NCBI GenBank assembly: GCA_013792135.1
Contig: VMSP01000020.1
Location: forward strand, 1-45,740
From: Desulfocapsa sp.
Lineage (GTDB): Bacteria > Desulfobacterota > Desulfobulbia > Desulfobulbales > Desulfocapsaceae
DNA: 45,740 nucleotides
Direction: 5' to 3'
In this document: positions 32,104-41,617 of the stretch, in pieces
Layout of the letters: every line of letters starts with the position of its first letter
Numbering within the stretch: position 1 is the stretch's first letter
The notes under the pieces: model-generated
Told to the model about the DNA's origin: nothing
Database searches by the model: none
What the model saw: only the letters and a program-made list of their open reading frames with translations
Made by a program: the position numbers and the translations under genes

Positions 32104-32948
32104 CGATATTTTTTCCTGAAATGAATGCGAATGATTATGGCCCCCAGACTGAGTCCGAGCACCAGAAGCAGCAGGACAAGGGCCGTAGCATACTGCAGCG
32201 GCAGGACCTTATCAGCCTCCGGGTGCTGAGTGGCCAGGATATATAAGTGGTATGGCAGGGCCATAACCTGATCAAAGATTGAATTAGGCAGCCTCGGCAG
32301 ATAAAAGGCGGCAACGGTCAGCAGGATGGGTGCGGTCTCTCCAGCGGCCCGGCCGATTCCAAGAATAGATCCGGTGATAATGCCGGAGAGGGAATAGGGC
32401 AGGACATTGGTGCGGATCGTCTCCCACCTGGTGGCGCCAAGGGCCAGACTTGCGTCCCTGTAGCCCCGGGGAACGGCCCGCAAGGCCTCTTCGCTGGAGA
32501 CTATAATGGTGGGCAGGATCATGCAGGCGAGAGTCAGACTGCCGGCCAGAATGGAGGTGCCGAAATTAAGAAAGAGGACAAAAAGGCCGAGCCCAAAAAG
32601 CCCATAGACAATGGAGGGCACCCCGGCCAGGGTGATAATGGCCAGGCGGATCATGGCGGTAAAACGATTCTGTTCCGCATATTCAGAGAGATAGATGGCA
32701 CTGCATATACCAAGGGGCAAGGCGACGATAATAGTGCCGACCAGCAGCGACAGGGTGCCGACAATAGCCGGCAGGATCCCGCCCTCGGCGCCGCTCTTCC
32801 GGGGATACTCCGACACAAACTCCCAACTCAGGGCCGGCAGCCCATTGCGGATAATATCAAAAAGGATATAGCCGATCACCAGGACAATAGAGTACATGAC
32901 CATCCTGATCAGGAAATAGATTATCTGCTCCGACCGTTGTCTTCTCAT
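32097..32948 (-). CDS. pstA: Phosphate ABC transporter permease PstA
   Basis: Inner-membrane permease of 283 aa with six membrane segments and the cytoplasmic EAA-type coupling loop [17 protein letters not shown] (about 173-190) that contacts Pst[17 protein letters not shown] marks the periplasmic entry region. It pairs with PstC to form the phosphate channel. It overlaps pstC by 4 nt and pstB by 7 nt, consistent with one transcript. Confidence 0.97.
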   Translation of the reverse strand: MRRQRSEQIIYFLIRMVMYSIVLVIGYILFDIIRNGLPALSWEFVSEYPRKSGAEGGILPAIVGTLSLLVGTIIVALPLGICSAIYLSEYAEQNRFTAMIRLAIITLAGVPSIVYGLFGLGLFVLFLNFGTSILAGSLTLACMILPTIIVSSEEALRAVPRGYRDASLALGATRWETIRTNVLPYSLSGIITGSILGIGRAAGETAPILLTVAAFYLPRLPNSIFDQVMALPYHLYILATQHPEADKVLPLQYATALVLLLLVLGLSLGAIIIRIHFRKKYRW

Positions 32949-33811
32949 TTCATCATCCCGTATCGAACCAGAACCCGCTGGGCAATGATATTGAGGAGAA
33001 AGGTCACCGCCAGCAGCACCAGGCCGATCCAGAACAGGGCCTGATAATGAAGGCTGCCAAAGGAGACCTCGCCCATTTCAGCGGCAATCGTCGCGGTCAT
33101 GGTCCGCACCGGCGCCAGCGGCGACCAGGTCATGAGAGCAGAATTTCCGGTGACCATGAGTACGGCCATGGTTTCACCGACAACCCGCCCTACACCCAGC
33201 ATAATCGCGGCTATAATCCCAGGCAGAGCGGCAGGAATTATCACCTGAAAGATGGTCTGCAGATCACTGGCGCCCAAGGCACGCGAGGCATCCTTATAGG
33301 CGCGCGGCACACTCATGATGGCATCTTCGGACAAGGTGATCACCGTGGGAATGGCCATGAGGGTCAGCAGCAAGGCACCGGTCAGGGCACTCAACCCTGT
33401 GCCGAGCCCAAAGAGGCTTTTGATCAGCGGCGCCAGAACCACCAGGCCGAAGAAACCAAGGACCACCGAGGGGATACTGGCCAGCAGCTCAATAAAGGGT
33501 TTCAGGATCTCCCGCTCCACAGGGCTGGCAATCTCGGCAATATAGATGGCGCCCAGCACTGACAGGGGAATGGTGAAGAGCATGGACAGCCCGGTGACCA
33601 AGGCTGAGCCGGTCACCAGGGGCAGGATGCCATAACGTTCCTGGACAAAGGAGACAGGAATCCACTGACGATCAAACAAGGCGTCCAGCCCCGGCTTCAG
33701 GGCAAAGGGGGCGGCCTCCTTCACCAGAAAGATAAAAATGAGCGCCACAAGAAAAATACTGGTTGAGGCCGCGCTCAGCATCAAGAGGCGCATGGCCTTG
33801 TCTTTCCACAT
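32945..33811 (-). CDS. pstC: Phosphate ABC transporter permease PstC
   Basis: Inner-membrane permease of 288 aa with six membrane segments. The coupling loop SVPRAYKDASRALGAS (about 168-185) and the segment VVLGFFGLVVLAPLIK match PstC. It is on the short side because the N-terminal extension seen in some PstC proteins is absent. It starts 5 bp after pstS and overlaps pstA by 4 nt. Confidence 0.97.
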   Translation of the reverse strand: MWKDKAMRLLMLSAASTSIFLVALIFIFLVKEAAPFALKPGLDALFDRQWIPVSFVQERYGILPLVTGSALVTGLSMLFTIPLSVLGAIYIAEIASPVEREILKPFIELLASIPSVVLGFFGLVVLAPLIKSLFGLGTGLSALTGALLLTLMAIPTVITLSEDAIMSVPRAYKDASRALGASDLQTIFQVIIPAALPGIIAAIMLGVGRVVGETMAVLMVTGNSALMTWSPLAPVRTMTATIAAEMGEVSFGSLHYQALFWIGLVLLAVTFLLNIIAQRVLVRYGMMK

Positions 33812-33816
33812 AAGCG

Positions 33817-34707
33817 TTACTTTATGGATATATAACCGGTTTCCGTCACAATCTTCTGACCGGCTTCACTGAGACAGAAATCAACAAAGGCCTTTGCCTC
33901 TGGAGAGGAAGTTCCATTGGTGTACAGATAGAGAGGCCGGGCCACCGGGTAGTGACCAGCACGCACCGTTTCATCACTGGGCATCACTGCCGCAGCGTCA
34001 TCTGCTGATTTAACCCCCACCATTTTTACCGTTGCCTTGGCCTCGAGGGCAAAGGCGAGACCAACATAGGCAATGGCCCCCTTATCCGAGGCCACAGACT
34101 GCACCAGGGCCGATGTTCCTGCCAGCAGCCTGGCCTTGGGGGTATAGTCAGCCTTCTTGAGTACATGCTCCTGAAAAAAGACAAAAGTGCCGGAACTTGA
34201 TTCTCTGGAGAGGACAATAATGGGCAGGGCAGGCCCACCCATATCCTTCCAGTTCGTATATTCACCGATAAAAATCTTGCGAAGCTGCTCCATTGAGAGG
34301 TCCACGACCGGGTTGGCCGGATTGACAATAATTGCCAAGCCGTCACGGGCCACAGCATACTCCACAAGATCAATTTTTTTCTGAGCAGCAAGTTCTTTTT
34401 CCTTGCCTTGAATCTCACGGGAAGAGGCGCAGATATCTGTCGTCCCATTGAGCAGAGCGGCGATACCCGTACCTGATCCACCACCCGTTACCGAGATCTG
34501 GGCATCAGGATGCTGACCCATGTACTGCTCCGCCCAGGAACTGGTCAGGTGTACCATGGTGTCAGAGCCTTTAATGCTTATCGCCTTCTGGGAACCGGCC
34601 TCACTCCCTGCCTCTCCCTTCGAGGCTTCCTTCTGACCGGAATCACACGACGTCTGCAGAAGCAGAAGCAGAACAGCAAGCCATGGAACTATTTTCTTAA
34701 TTATCAT
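33817..34707 (-). CDS. pstS: Phosphate-binding lipoprotein PstS
   Basis: Periplasmic phosphate-binding protein of 296 aa. The signal peptide ends in the lipobox LLQTSC, so it is a lipoprotein anchored at C20. Ligand-site segments are ISIKGSDTMVHLTSSW, TGGGSGTGIAALLNGTTDIC and LSRESSSGTFVFFQEHV. It delivers phosphate to PstCA. First gene of the operon, with a near-consensus promoter about 130 bp upstream; the leader between may hold regulatory sites, but I see no clear Pho box. Confidence 0.97.
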   Translation of the reverse strand: MIIKKIVPWLAVLLLLLQTSCDSGQKEASKGEAGSEAGSQKAISIKGSDTMVHLTSSWAEQYMGQHPDAQISVTGGGSGTGIAALLNGTTDICASSREIQGKEKELAAQKKIDLVEYAVARDGLAIIVNPANPVVDLSMEQLRKIFIGEYTNWKDMGGPALPIIVLSRESSSGTFVFFQEHVLKKADYTPKARLLAGTSALVQSVASDKGAIAYVGLAFALEAKATVKMVGVKSADDAAAVMPSDETVRAGHYPVARPLYLYTNGTSSPEAKAFVDFCLSEAGQKIVTETGYISIK

Positions 34708-34836
34708 AGTTTTCCCCCTTCGTTTGTGATGTGTTCACATGACGATGCTGAAATTTTAGCAACTAGCAACCAACCGATCACCATGTGCTATAACTTCAGC
34801 TCTTCCCGACACCATCTTAATGAAACGTACAATTTC

Positions 34837-34866
34837 AGTATACTCAAGACCTGTCAGCCCTGTCAA
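34837..34866 (-). promoter_or_regulatory. pstS promoter (sigma70-type)
   Basis: On the minus strand TTGACA (34866-34861) and TATACT (34842-34837) are 18 bp apart, with TGACAGG repeated twice in the spacer region. A leader of about 130 nt follows to pstS. The perfect -35 is unusual, because PhoB-activated promoters normally have a Pho box there. Confidence 0.6.
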
Positions 34867-34944
34867 TGCCAACCCTTTTAGCCGATACGTTTCATTTCAA
34901 AAGTCCTCTATTTCATCCAGGTAACGACATCCTTTCACAACGGC

Positions 34945-36009
34945 TTACAACCACCCCCGTCTCTTGAAAAATCTGATCATCACTACAGCCACCAGCAGCA
35001 GGACAGCCCAGAAGACAAAGTAACTGTATTTATAATGAAGTTCAGGAAAATATTCAAAATTTGTCCCATAGACCCCGGCGATAAAGGTCAAGGGAATGAA
35101 GATTGCAGAAAAGATGGTCAAGACCTTCATGATCTCATTTAACTTGTTACTCACCCCGGTATTGTAGATATTCAGATAATCAAAAAGCATCTCGCGATAG
35201 GTGTCAACAATCTCAACCGACTGCAAAGCCAAGCCCTGCATATCCTTGAGAAAAGGATCCGTCTTATCACTTATAAGCTCCGAATCCAGAAAACTCAACT
35301 GCTGAGTGAGTTCCCTGAACGGCCTGACAGACTTGCGGATATAATTCATCTCCCTTTTATAGCGGATGATCTTTGCCAGTACCGCCTGACTGGGACCGAG
35401 CAGGACCTCTTCCTCAAGCTCCTCCACCTTCTCCCCCAATTGCTCGATGATAAAGATATAGTTGTCAACGACGGTATCGAGAAGGGCATAGGCAAGATAA
35501 TCAATCCCTGCCCCCCTGATCCGTCCTTTCTGCCTGCGGATTCTCTCCCGCACCGGTTCAAAGGTATCACCCGGTTGCTCCTGAAAGGTAAGAAGAAAAT
35601 TTGGACCCAGCACCATGCTCAACTGTTCGCCCACAACCTGCTCCTGATCCTGGTCAAAACGCAGCATCTTGACCACCAGAAAGATACAGTCGTCATACTC
35701 CTCTACCTTGGGCCGTTGTCCGGTATGGACAATATCCTCCAGGATCAGGGGATGGAGCTCAAAGCTCCTGCCGATCTCCATGATCAGATCCGTGTCATGC
35801 ACCCCGTCAACATTGATCCAGGTGGCAGTATCTGTTTTCTTGAAACGCCCCCCCTCCGCCAGATCTTGCAGTTCCAGTTCCCGCAGATTGCCATGATCAT
35901 AATCCATAACCGTGACCCTGGCCTGATCCATCTTCTGGCTACCAACAAAAACAACAGAACCCGGCGAGCGATGTAAACTTGCCTTATTTTTTTTCAGAAA
36001 CCGCGCCAT
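34945..36009 (-). CDS. corA: CorA-family divalent-cation channel (GTN in place of GMN)
   Basis: CorA family Mg2+/Co2+ channel of 354 aa. A large cytoplasmic N-terminal domain (about 1-285, with VHDTDLIMEIGRSFELHPLI and a long helix ending in LNEIMKVLTIFSAIF) leads to two C-terminal membrane segments. The loop between them should read YGMNF but here is GVYGTNFEYFPEL, with threonine for methionine. The last residues KRRGWL form the basic tail. It lies between the pst operon and the Na/Pi cotransporter. The family is certain; ion selectivity is uncertain because of the altered signature. Confidence 0.93.
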   Translation of the reverse strand: MARFLKKNKASLHRSPGSVVFVGSQKMDQARVTVMDYDHGNLRELELQDLAEGGRFKKTDTATWINVDGVHDTDLIMEIGRSFELHPLILEDIVHTGQRPKVEEYDDCIFLVVKMLRFDQDQEQVVGEQLSMVLGPNFLLTFQEQPGDTFEPVRERIRRQKGRIRGAGIDYLAYALLDTVVDNYIFIIEQLGEKVEELEEEVLLGPSQAVLAKIIRYKREMNYIRKSVRPFRELTQQLSFLDSELISDKTDPFLKDMQGLALQSVEIVDTYREMLFDYLNIYNTGVSNKLNEIMKVLTIFSAIFIPLTFIAGVYGTNFEYFPELHYKYSYFVFWAVLLLVAVVMIRFFKRRGWL

Positions 36010-36412
36010 ACGTCTCTCTCTTTAGGGGGTATCAGCAAATAAGCTTCGTACTTCTGTTCACTTGGTTACGACAAGCAAAGATGGCATTGTAGCGCTTGCT
36101 CCATGCACAGATGAAAAAGGCTCTACCGGTACTCAAATACTATCGCCAGATACAGAAAAAAACAAGCAGATCTCTCCCTATCCCGGCAGAATACGTTGCA
36201 AGAAGGTAAATAACAGCAGCACCCGACTGAAATCACCGGCAAGGTACGCAGGGCCAACAGCTGCCACTTTTGACCGTTGACCGACAGCCGTACCTCTCCC
36301 CTCTTTTGTCACAGAATTATTGCAATCCTAACAAAGATGTGGCACAAATGCTATTCTCTAGAGAGTGCGCCGCTGAAAAGCGGTTCCATCGAAGAAAACA
36401 AGGAGTACTTAC
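36010..36412. other. Intergenic region between corA and the Na/Pi gene
   Basis: About 400 bp between divergent genes. No frame has gene-like features. The right part contains tttgaccgttgaccgac (a short direct repeat) and ccgctgaaaagcgg, a small hairpin 40 bp before the start. Promoters for both genes should be here, but no convincing -35/-10 pair or Pho box was found. No RNA gene was recognised. Confidence 0.5.
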
Positions 36413-38098
36413 ATGACAGCAGCAAATATAATAATCACGGTACTGGGTGGGCTGGCACTGTTTTTATTCGGCATGAAAACCATGAGCGACGGTCTGCAGA
36501 AAGTGGCAGGGCCAACCATGCGAACCATTCTGTCCAAAATGACGGGAAACCGGTTTTCCGGCGTTATCACGGGCACGCTGATCACCTCGATGGTTCAGTC
36601 TTCGAGTGCAACCACGGTGATGCTTATCAGTTTTGTAAGCGCTGAACTGCTGACGCTGACCCAGGCAGTCGGGGTCGTCATGGGTGCCAACATCGGCACC
36701 ACCATGACCGGCTGGATTGTGGCGCTATTCGGATTCAAATTTAAAATAATTCTGCTCTCTTTTCCCGCCATTTTTTTGGGATTTCTGCCCCGACTGCTTG
36801 GTATGCAAAAGCAAGCTGACTGGGGCGAAGTATTGCTGGGTTTCGGCGTGCTCTTTCTGGGGCTCGATTTCATGAAAGAATCGGCTGAAAGTCTTAAGGA
36901 TTCCGCAGCCATCCTCGCCTTTGTCCAATCCGTAGATGCTTCAACCATGATGCACCGGCTAGGGGCAGTGGCCGTCGGAGCGATCATAACCATGATTATT
37001 CAATCCTCTTCGGCCACCATGACCATCACCATGACCCTGGCCGCGCAGGGCATCATTGATGTCCCCTCGGCCTGTGCACTGGTTCTCGGTGAAAACATCG
37101 GCACCACGATCACTGCCAATCTTGCCGCCCTGGGGGCCTCCCGCGAAGCCAAGCAGACGGCTGTTTCTCACTCCATTTTCAACCTGTTCGGGGCTCTCTG
37201 GGCCATAGTGCTGTTCAATCCTTATCTGCAACTCATCGATTATATTGTTCCTGGAGAATTGATGAATTCGTCCACCGGCACGGCAATTTCTATGGTCGCC
37301 CTGGCAGCCCATATAGCCATGTTCCACACAATGTTTAATGTCATCAACACATGCCTCTGCCTTCCGTTTATAAAACAGATCGCCTGGGCTGCCAGCAGGA
37401 TCGTTCCCTCTAAGACATTGAAAGATCGCCCTATTCTTCAGTACCTGGACCCCCATGTAATCAGTTCACCACCCATGGCACTGCACGCCGTGCGCATGGA
37501 AGTGCGCAACATGACCAACGAGGTCTATTCGATGCTCGACAAGGTGCTTCTGCTCATTGAATCACCCGTTTCCAAAATGGGTCTTGTGGCTGACGCCATC
37601 AGTCAATCTGAAAACAAGGTAGATTATCTGGAGAAAGAGATCATCCAGTATCTGGTGATCATTACCCAGGGCGAAACGTCACGCAGCGAAGCCCATGAAA
37701 TCACCGGCATGATCGGTGTGGTCCACTACATTGAGCGCATCGGTGATCGCTGTGAGTCTTTGCAAAGAGTGCTGGCCCGGCGCTATGATCAGAAAATTGA
37801 GCAATCCGAAGAAGCGACAAAACAGCTTCTGGAGATCGGCAACACCACTCGACAGTTCATACGGCTCATCGCCGATAATCTGGAACATCCTTCACCAGAA
37901 ATCATGGTCACTGCCCAGGGACTGGAAAACACAATTGATGAAATGCGCAGACACATGCGCGACAGCCACATTTCCCGTCTCAATGAACAGCACTGTTCCG
38001 TTGCCAGCGGCCTGATGTTCATAGACATGCTCACTTCTTTTGAAAAAATCGGTGATCACGCCTACAACGTGGCCCAGGTATTGGGCGGTGAGCGCTGA
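36413..38098 (+). CDS. Na/Pi cotransporter with C-terminal PhoU-like domain
   Basis: Sodium-dependent phosphate cotransporter (NptA/PNaS family) of 561 aa. Two inverted transport repeats carry the QSSSATT (about 62) and QSSSATM (about 200) motifs, and each is followed by a GANIGTT/GENIGTT block. Eight or so membrane segments end near residue 320. The C-terminal 200 residues are helical and PhoU-like (SENKVDYLEKEIIQYLV, RIGDRCESLQRV, EKIGDHAYNVAQ). It may import or export phosphate at lower affinity than Pst. AAGGAG precedes the ATG. It lies opposite corA. Confidence 0.94.
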   Translation: MTAANIIITVLGGLALFLFGMKTMSDGLQKVAGPTMRTILSKMTGNRFSGVITGTLITSMVQSSSATTVMLISFVSAELLTLTQAVGVVMGANIGTTMTGWIVALFGFKFKIILLSFPAIFLGFLPRLLGMQKQADWGEVLLGFGVLFLGLDFMKESAESLKDSAAILAFVQSVDASTMMHRLGAVAVGAIITMIIQSSSATMTITMTLAAQGIIDVPSACALVLGENIGTTITANLAALGASREAKQTAVSHSIFNLFGALWAIVLFNPYLQLIDYIVPGELMNSSTGTAISMVALAAHIAMFHTMFNVINTCLCLPFIKQIAWAASRIVPSKTLKDRPILQYLDPHVISSPPMALHAVRMEVRNMTNEVYSMLDKVLLLIESPVSKMGLVADAISQSENKVDYLEKEIIQYLVIITQGETSRSEAHEITGMIGVVHYIERIGDRCESLQRVLARRYDQKIEQSEEATKQLLEIGNTTRQFIRLIADNLEHPSPEIMVTAQGLENTIDEMRRHMRDSHISRLNEQHCSVASGLMFIDMLTSFEKIGDHAYNVAQVLGGER

Positions 38099-38119
38099 GC
38101 TGCCTGGCCTGCTCCAAAA

Positions 38120-38476
38120 TCACGTCCCCATGATCTTGGAGCGAAACAGAAAAAAGACCGCGCCCAGCAGACAAAGCCCGGCCCACAGATAATCCAGAGA
38201 CAATTTCTCTTTCACGTAAAAGAGAGAAAAGGGGATAAAGACCGACAGGGTCACCACCTCCTGCAGGATCTTCAACTGGCCCACATTCATAACCTGATGG
38301 CCAATGCGGTTGGCGGGAACCTGCAGCAGATACTCAAACAGGGCAATCCCCCAACTAACCAGAGCCGCAAAGAGCCATGTCCGATGCGCCATATTCGTCA
38401 GATGACCATACCAGGCAAAGGTCATGAACACATTGCTGCAACAGAGTAAAACCAAGGTAACAATATAGGGATTCAT
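38120..38476 (-). CDS. DUF486-family small membrane protein
   Basis: Membrane protein of 118 aa with four predicted helices, the usual DUF486 size (a DMT-related family of unknown function). Conserved-looking blocks are FMTFAWYGHL, ALVSWGIALFEYLLQVPANR and LKILQEVVTLSVFIPFS. The frame is open to 38560, but the ATG at 38476 (MNPYIV) gives the family length and has AGGCGG nine bases upstream. Convergent with the Na/Pi gene, 21 bp apart. Confidence 0.85.
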   Translation of the reverse strand: MNPYIVTLVLLCCSNVFMTFAWYGHLTNMAHRTWLFAALVSWGIALFEYLLQVPANRIGHQVMNVGQLKILQEVVTLSVFIPFSLFYVKEKLSLDYLWAGLCLLGAVFFLFRSKIMGT

Positions 38477-38611
38477 CTTCTCCATCCGCCTCATACAGTA
38501 GAAATCAATCAACACAATCAGAAATTTTATATTAAAACATGTGGCAAAGTGTATCGTCAATCAGAGACAGCAATTCGCCCATGAACAGTATGCCCTTTTC
38601 AACCCATAAAC

Positions 38612-38640
38612 TTGACATAACTCGATAAGACCATTCTAAT
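38612..38640 (+). promoter_or_regulatory. nhaA promoter (sigma70-type)
   Basis: TTGACA (38612-38617) and TCTAAT (38635-38640) are 17 bp apart. The leader to nhaA is 55-70 nt and contains TGGAGGAATCTGAC, a ribosome-binding-like purine block without a start codon at the right distance. Confidence 0.65.
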
Positions 38641-38709
38641 GATCAAAGATCAGATCCCTGGAGGAATCTGACAAAACACTCTTTCTTCTTTTACGTGACA
38701 GAGCCCCTT

Positions 38710-40074
38710 ATGACACCTGAAAATGAAACGGATTGCGGCCGGAACCGGTCACAACTGGAACTGACCTTTCAACGGCTCAAGACACCCCTTGATAAATTTA
38801 TCCATTATGATGCCGCCTCGGGACTCCTTCTCATAGGATGCGCCATCCTGGCCCTGATCCTGGCCAACACCTCCCTGGCCCCATCCTATGAGCATATCCG
38901 CCATACCGTCATCACCCTGCAACTTGGCTCTTTCACTTTAAGCCATACCCTCCACCATTGGATCAATGACGGCCTGATGGCCCTCTTCTTTTTTCTGGTG
39001 GGACTGGAGATTAAACGGGAGATCCTGGTGGGCGAACTCGCCAGTCTGCATCAGGCCCTCTTGCCCATTGGTGCGGCTCTCGGCGGCATGATCGTCCCGG
39101 CCCTGGTCTATGCCGCCATCAACAAAGACGGAATTGGCGCGGGAGGATGGGCCATCCCCATGGCTACCGATATCGCCTTTGCCGTGGGTGCCCTTGTGCT
39201 CCTTGGCAAACGGGTACCCAAAGCATTATTTGGCTTTCTACTGGCCCTGGCCATAGTTGATGACCTTGGCGCCATACTGGTCATTGCCTTCTTTTATACC
39301 AAGACCATTGACCAGAACATGCTTCTTTGGGCAGCCTTTATTTTTTCCCTTCTGATCGGCTGCAATCGTGTGGGAATACGTAAACCACTCCCCTACTTTC
39401 TGCTGGGTGGTCTCCTCTGGCTTGCCCTTCTCAATTCAGGAATCCATGCCACTCTAGCCGGGGTTCTCACCGCCCTGACCGTGCCTGCAAGACCCAGATG
39501 TCATCCGTCAAAATCCATCGAGATCATGTCCAACTTGCTCACACGATTTGACAAAGTTCACGAACCAGGCAGGACCATTGTCGGCAACACCAAAGCACAA
39601 GGAGTCCTGCAGAATCTGGAAGATGCCATCCACAATATGGCTTCTCCGCTTCAACGCCTGGAGCTTCACCTCCACCCATGGAGCGCCTTTCTGATTATCC
39701 CACTTTTTGCCCTGGCCAATACGGGGATCCCCATAGAATTTTCCAGCCTGGCCACTACCCTGCGCCATCCCGTAACATTGGGGGTCATTGGGGGGCTTGT
39801 GGCAGGGAAAAGTATCGGCGTCTTCGCAAGTGTCTTGCTCCTGCAACAAACCGGGATCTCCCGCTTGCCGGCTGGCATAAACCTGCACCATATTGCCGGA
39901 GTTTCTCTCCTGGCAGGTATCGGATTCACCATGTCCATCTTTATCGGCGAACTCTCTTTTGCAGGTCAAGATAACCTCCTGCTCCAGGCCAAGACCGGAG
40001 TACTGATCGGCTCACTGCTGGCAGGAATCAGTGGTTTTATCTGGCTTCGCCTGGCAGGATCGGTGGATAACTAA
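38710..40074 (+). CDS. nhaA: Na+/H+ antiporter NhaA
   Basis: Sodium/proton antiporter of about 454 aa, with 12 membrane segments, which expels Na+ in exchange for H+ for pH and salt homeostasis. GLLLIGCAILALILANT starts the first helix, MALFFFLVGLEIKRE and PMATDIAFAVGALVLLG follow, and IVDDLGAILVIAFFYT holds the paired aspartates of the ion site. A hydrophilic insert (about 265-300, VPARPRCHPSKSIEIM) is longer than in E. coli NhaA but common in other groups. The frame also allows a GTG start at 38695; neither has a good ribosome-binding site. Confidence 0.96.
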   Translation: MTPENETDCGRNRSQLELTFQRLKTPLDKFIHYDAASGLLLIGCAILALILANTSLAPSYEHIRHTVITLQLGSFTLSHTLHHWINDGLMALFFFLVGLEIKREILVGELASLHQALLPIGAALGGMIVPALVYAAINKDGIGAGGWAIPMATDIAFAVGALVLLGKRVPKALFGFLLALAIVDDLGAILVIAFFYTKTIDQNMLLWAAFIFSLLIGCNRVGIRKPLPYFLLGGLLWLALLNSGIHATLAGVLTALTVPARPRCHPSKSIEIMSNLLTRFDKVHEPGRTIVGNTKAQGVLQNLEDAIHNMASPLQRLELHLHPWSAFLIIPLFALANTGIPIEFSSLATTLRHPVTLGVIGGLVAGKSIGVFASVLLLQQTGISRLPAGINLHHIAGVSLLAGIGFTMSIFIGELSFAGQDNLLLQAKTGVLIGSLLAGISGFIWLRLAGSVDN

Positions 40075-40101
40075 ATATATATATCCTTTATAAGCTTCAA
40101 C

Positions 40102-40130
40102 TTGTGGAACCTCCGCCAAAATTGTATAGT
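40102..40130 (+). promoter_or_regulatory. rfbA promoter (sigma70-type)
   Basis: TTGTGG (40102-40107) and TATAGT (40125-40130) are 17 bp apart, about 48 bp before rfbA. It should drive rfbACD; rfbB follows after a 119-bp gap. Confidence 0.55.
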
Positions 40131-40178
40131 ACCGGACCCTTAAATTTATACTGACCCTCAACAAACCCACAGGACACC

Positions 40179-41060
40179 ATGCGCAAAGGTATCATACTGG
40201 CCGGCGGCTCCGGTACCAGACTGCACCCCCTGACCCACTCGGTGAGCAAGCAGCTCATGCCGATCTATGACAAGCCGATGATCTATTATCCCCTGTCCAC
40301 CCTGATGCTGACCGGGATCCGGGAGATTCTCATCATCACCACTCCGGCTGACATGCCCCTGTTTAAAAACCTGCTGGGAGATGGCCGTCAGTGGGGACTT
40401 GAATTAAGTTATGCCGTGCAGCCCAGCCCGGATGGTCTGGCCCAGGCCTTTCTGATTGGAGAGGGTTTTATCGGTGACAGCCCGGTCACCCTGATTCTGG
40501 GCGACAACATCTTTCATGCCGAAGGGCTTTCTCATAAGCTGCAGCAAGTCAGTCAACAGGAACATGGGGCCACGGTTTTCGGCTATTATGTGCAGCGACC
40601 TGAGCGCTATGGCGTTGTTGTCTTTGACAAGGATGGCAAGGTCATTGACCTGGAAGAAAAACCGGCCCAACCCAAATCATTCTATGCCGTAACCGGCCTT
40701 TATTTTTACGATAATGAAGTGGTGGAGATCGCCAAGCATATTCGGCCGTCAGAACGCGGTGAACTGGAGATCACTGACGTCAATCGGGAATATCTCAAAC
40801 GGGGCGCATTGCAAGTCGAGATCCTCAGCCGCGGCACGGCCTGGCTGGATACCGGCACCCATGCCTCTCTCCTTGATGCTGCCAACTTTGTCCGGGTCAT
40901 TGAGGATCGACAGGGGCTGAAGATCGCCTGTCCCGAAGAGATTGCCTTCCGCATGGGATACATTGACCTGAAAGACCTGGAGGCGTTGGCCGCTCCCTTA
41001 TCCAAAAATGGCTATGGTGCTTATCTGCACTCCATCTGCCGGATGGAGCTTCAGCCATGA
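40179..41060 (+). CDS. rfbA: Glucose-1-phosphate thymidylyltransferase
   Basis: RmlA of 293 aa: dTTP plus glucose-1-phosphate to dTDP-glucose, first step of dTDP-L-rhamnose synthesis. The N-terminal [14 protein letters not shown] is the nucleotide-binding loop; [31 protein letters not shown], and [17 protein letters not shown] follow. [19 protein letters not shown] is near residue 225. Overlaps rfbC by 4 nt. Full length and intact. Confidence 0.98.
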   Translation: MRKGIILAGGSGTRLHPLTHSVSKQLMPIYDKPMIYYPLSTLMLTGIREILIITTPADMPLFKNLLGDGRQWGLELSYAVQPSPDGLAQAFLIGEGFIGDSPVTLILGDNIFHAEGLSHKLQQVSQQEHGATVFGYYVQRPERYGVVVFDKDGKVIDLEEKPAQPKSFYAVTGLYFYDNEVVEIAKHIRPSERGELEITDVNREYLKRGALQVEILSRGTAWLDTGTHASLLDAANFVRVIEDRQGLKIACPEEIAFRMGYIDLKDLEALAAPLSKNGYGAYLHSICRMELQP

Positions 41061-41617
41061 AGGTGATCGAGACCCCTCTAGCGGGACTGCTGATCATTGA
41101 GCCCAAGGTTTTTGGTGATGAACGGGGTTTTTTCCTGGAGACCTGGTCGCGTAAACGATACCAGGATATAGGAATCAATATTGATTTTGTGCAGGACAAT
41201 CTTTCCTTTTCCGGGCGCGGAGTCCTGCGCGGACTGCATTTCCAGAACCCTCAGCCCCAGGGAAAACTTGTCTATGTTCTCCAGGGTGAGGTCTTTGATG
41301 TGGTGGTGGATATCCGTAAAGGCTCGCCAACCTTTGGCCGGTGGCACGGGGTTGTCCTTTCAGGCGAAAATAAACGCCAGTTCTGGGTACCTCCCGGCTT
41401 TGCCCATGGCTTCTGTGTGACCAGCGACACCGCACTTTTTGCCTATAAATGCACGGAATTGTATGCTCCGCAGCATGAAAAATCAATCCGCTGGGATGAC
41501 CCCGCCCTGGCCATCGACTGGCCGATAAACGAACCGCAAGTTTCGGATAAAGACCGCTTGGCGCCGATGCTGGCAGATATTGATCCAGCCAGTTTTTGTC
41601 TGTTTGAGAACAAATAA
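41057..41617 (+). CDS. rfbC: dTDP-4-dehydrorhamnose 3,5-epimerase
   Basis: RmlC of 186 aa, a cupin that epimerises dTDP-4-keto-6-deoxyglucose at C3 and C5. [18 protein letters not shown] holds the catalytic histidine; [18 protein letters not shown] and [12 protein letters not shown] complete the active site. It overlaps rfbA by 4 nt and rfbD by one base (ATAATGA), so the three are coupled. Confidence 0.98.
   Translation: MKVIETPLAGLLIIEPKVFGDERGFFLETWSRKRYQDIGINIDFVQDNLSFSGRGVLRGLHFQNPQPQGKLVYVLQGEVFDVVVDIRKGSPTFGRWHGVVLSGENKRQFWVPPGFAHGFCVTSDTALFAYKCTELYAPQHEKSIRWDDPALAIDWPINEPQVSDKDRLAPMLADIDPASFCLFENK

Noticed and set aside
34708-34944. Pho box upstream of pstS
   Set aside because: Short TGACAGG repeats occur, but their spacing is 9, not 11, and they do not match the CTGTCAT consensus; only a sigma70-type promoter is supported.
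36340-36360. Possible sigma54 promoter (tggcacaaatgc) before the Na/Pi gene
   Set aside because: The spacing between the GG and GC elements is 7 instead of 10 bases, so the match is not valid.
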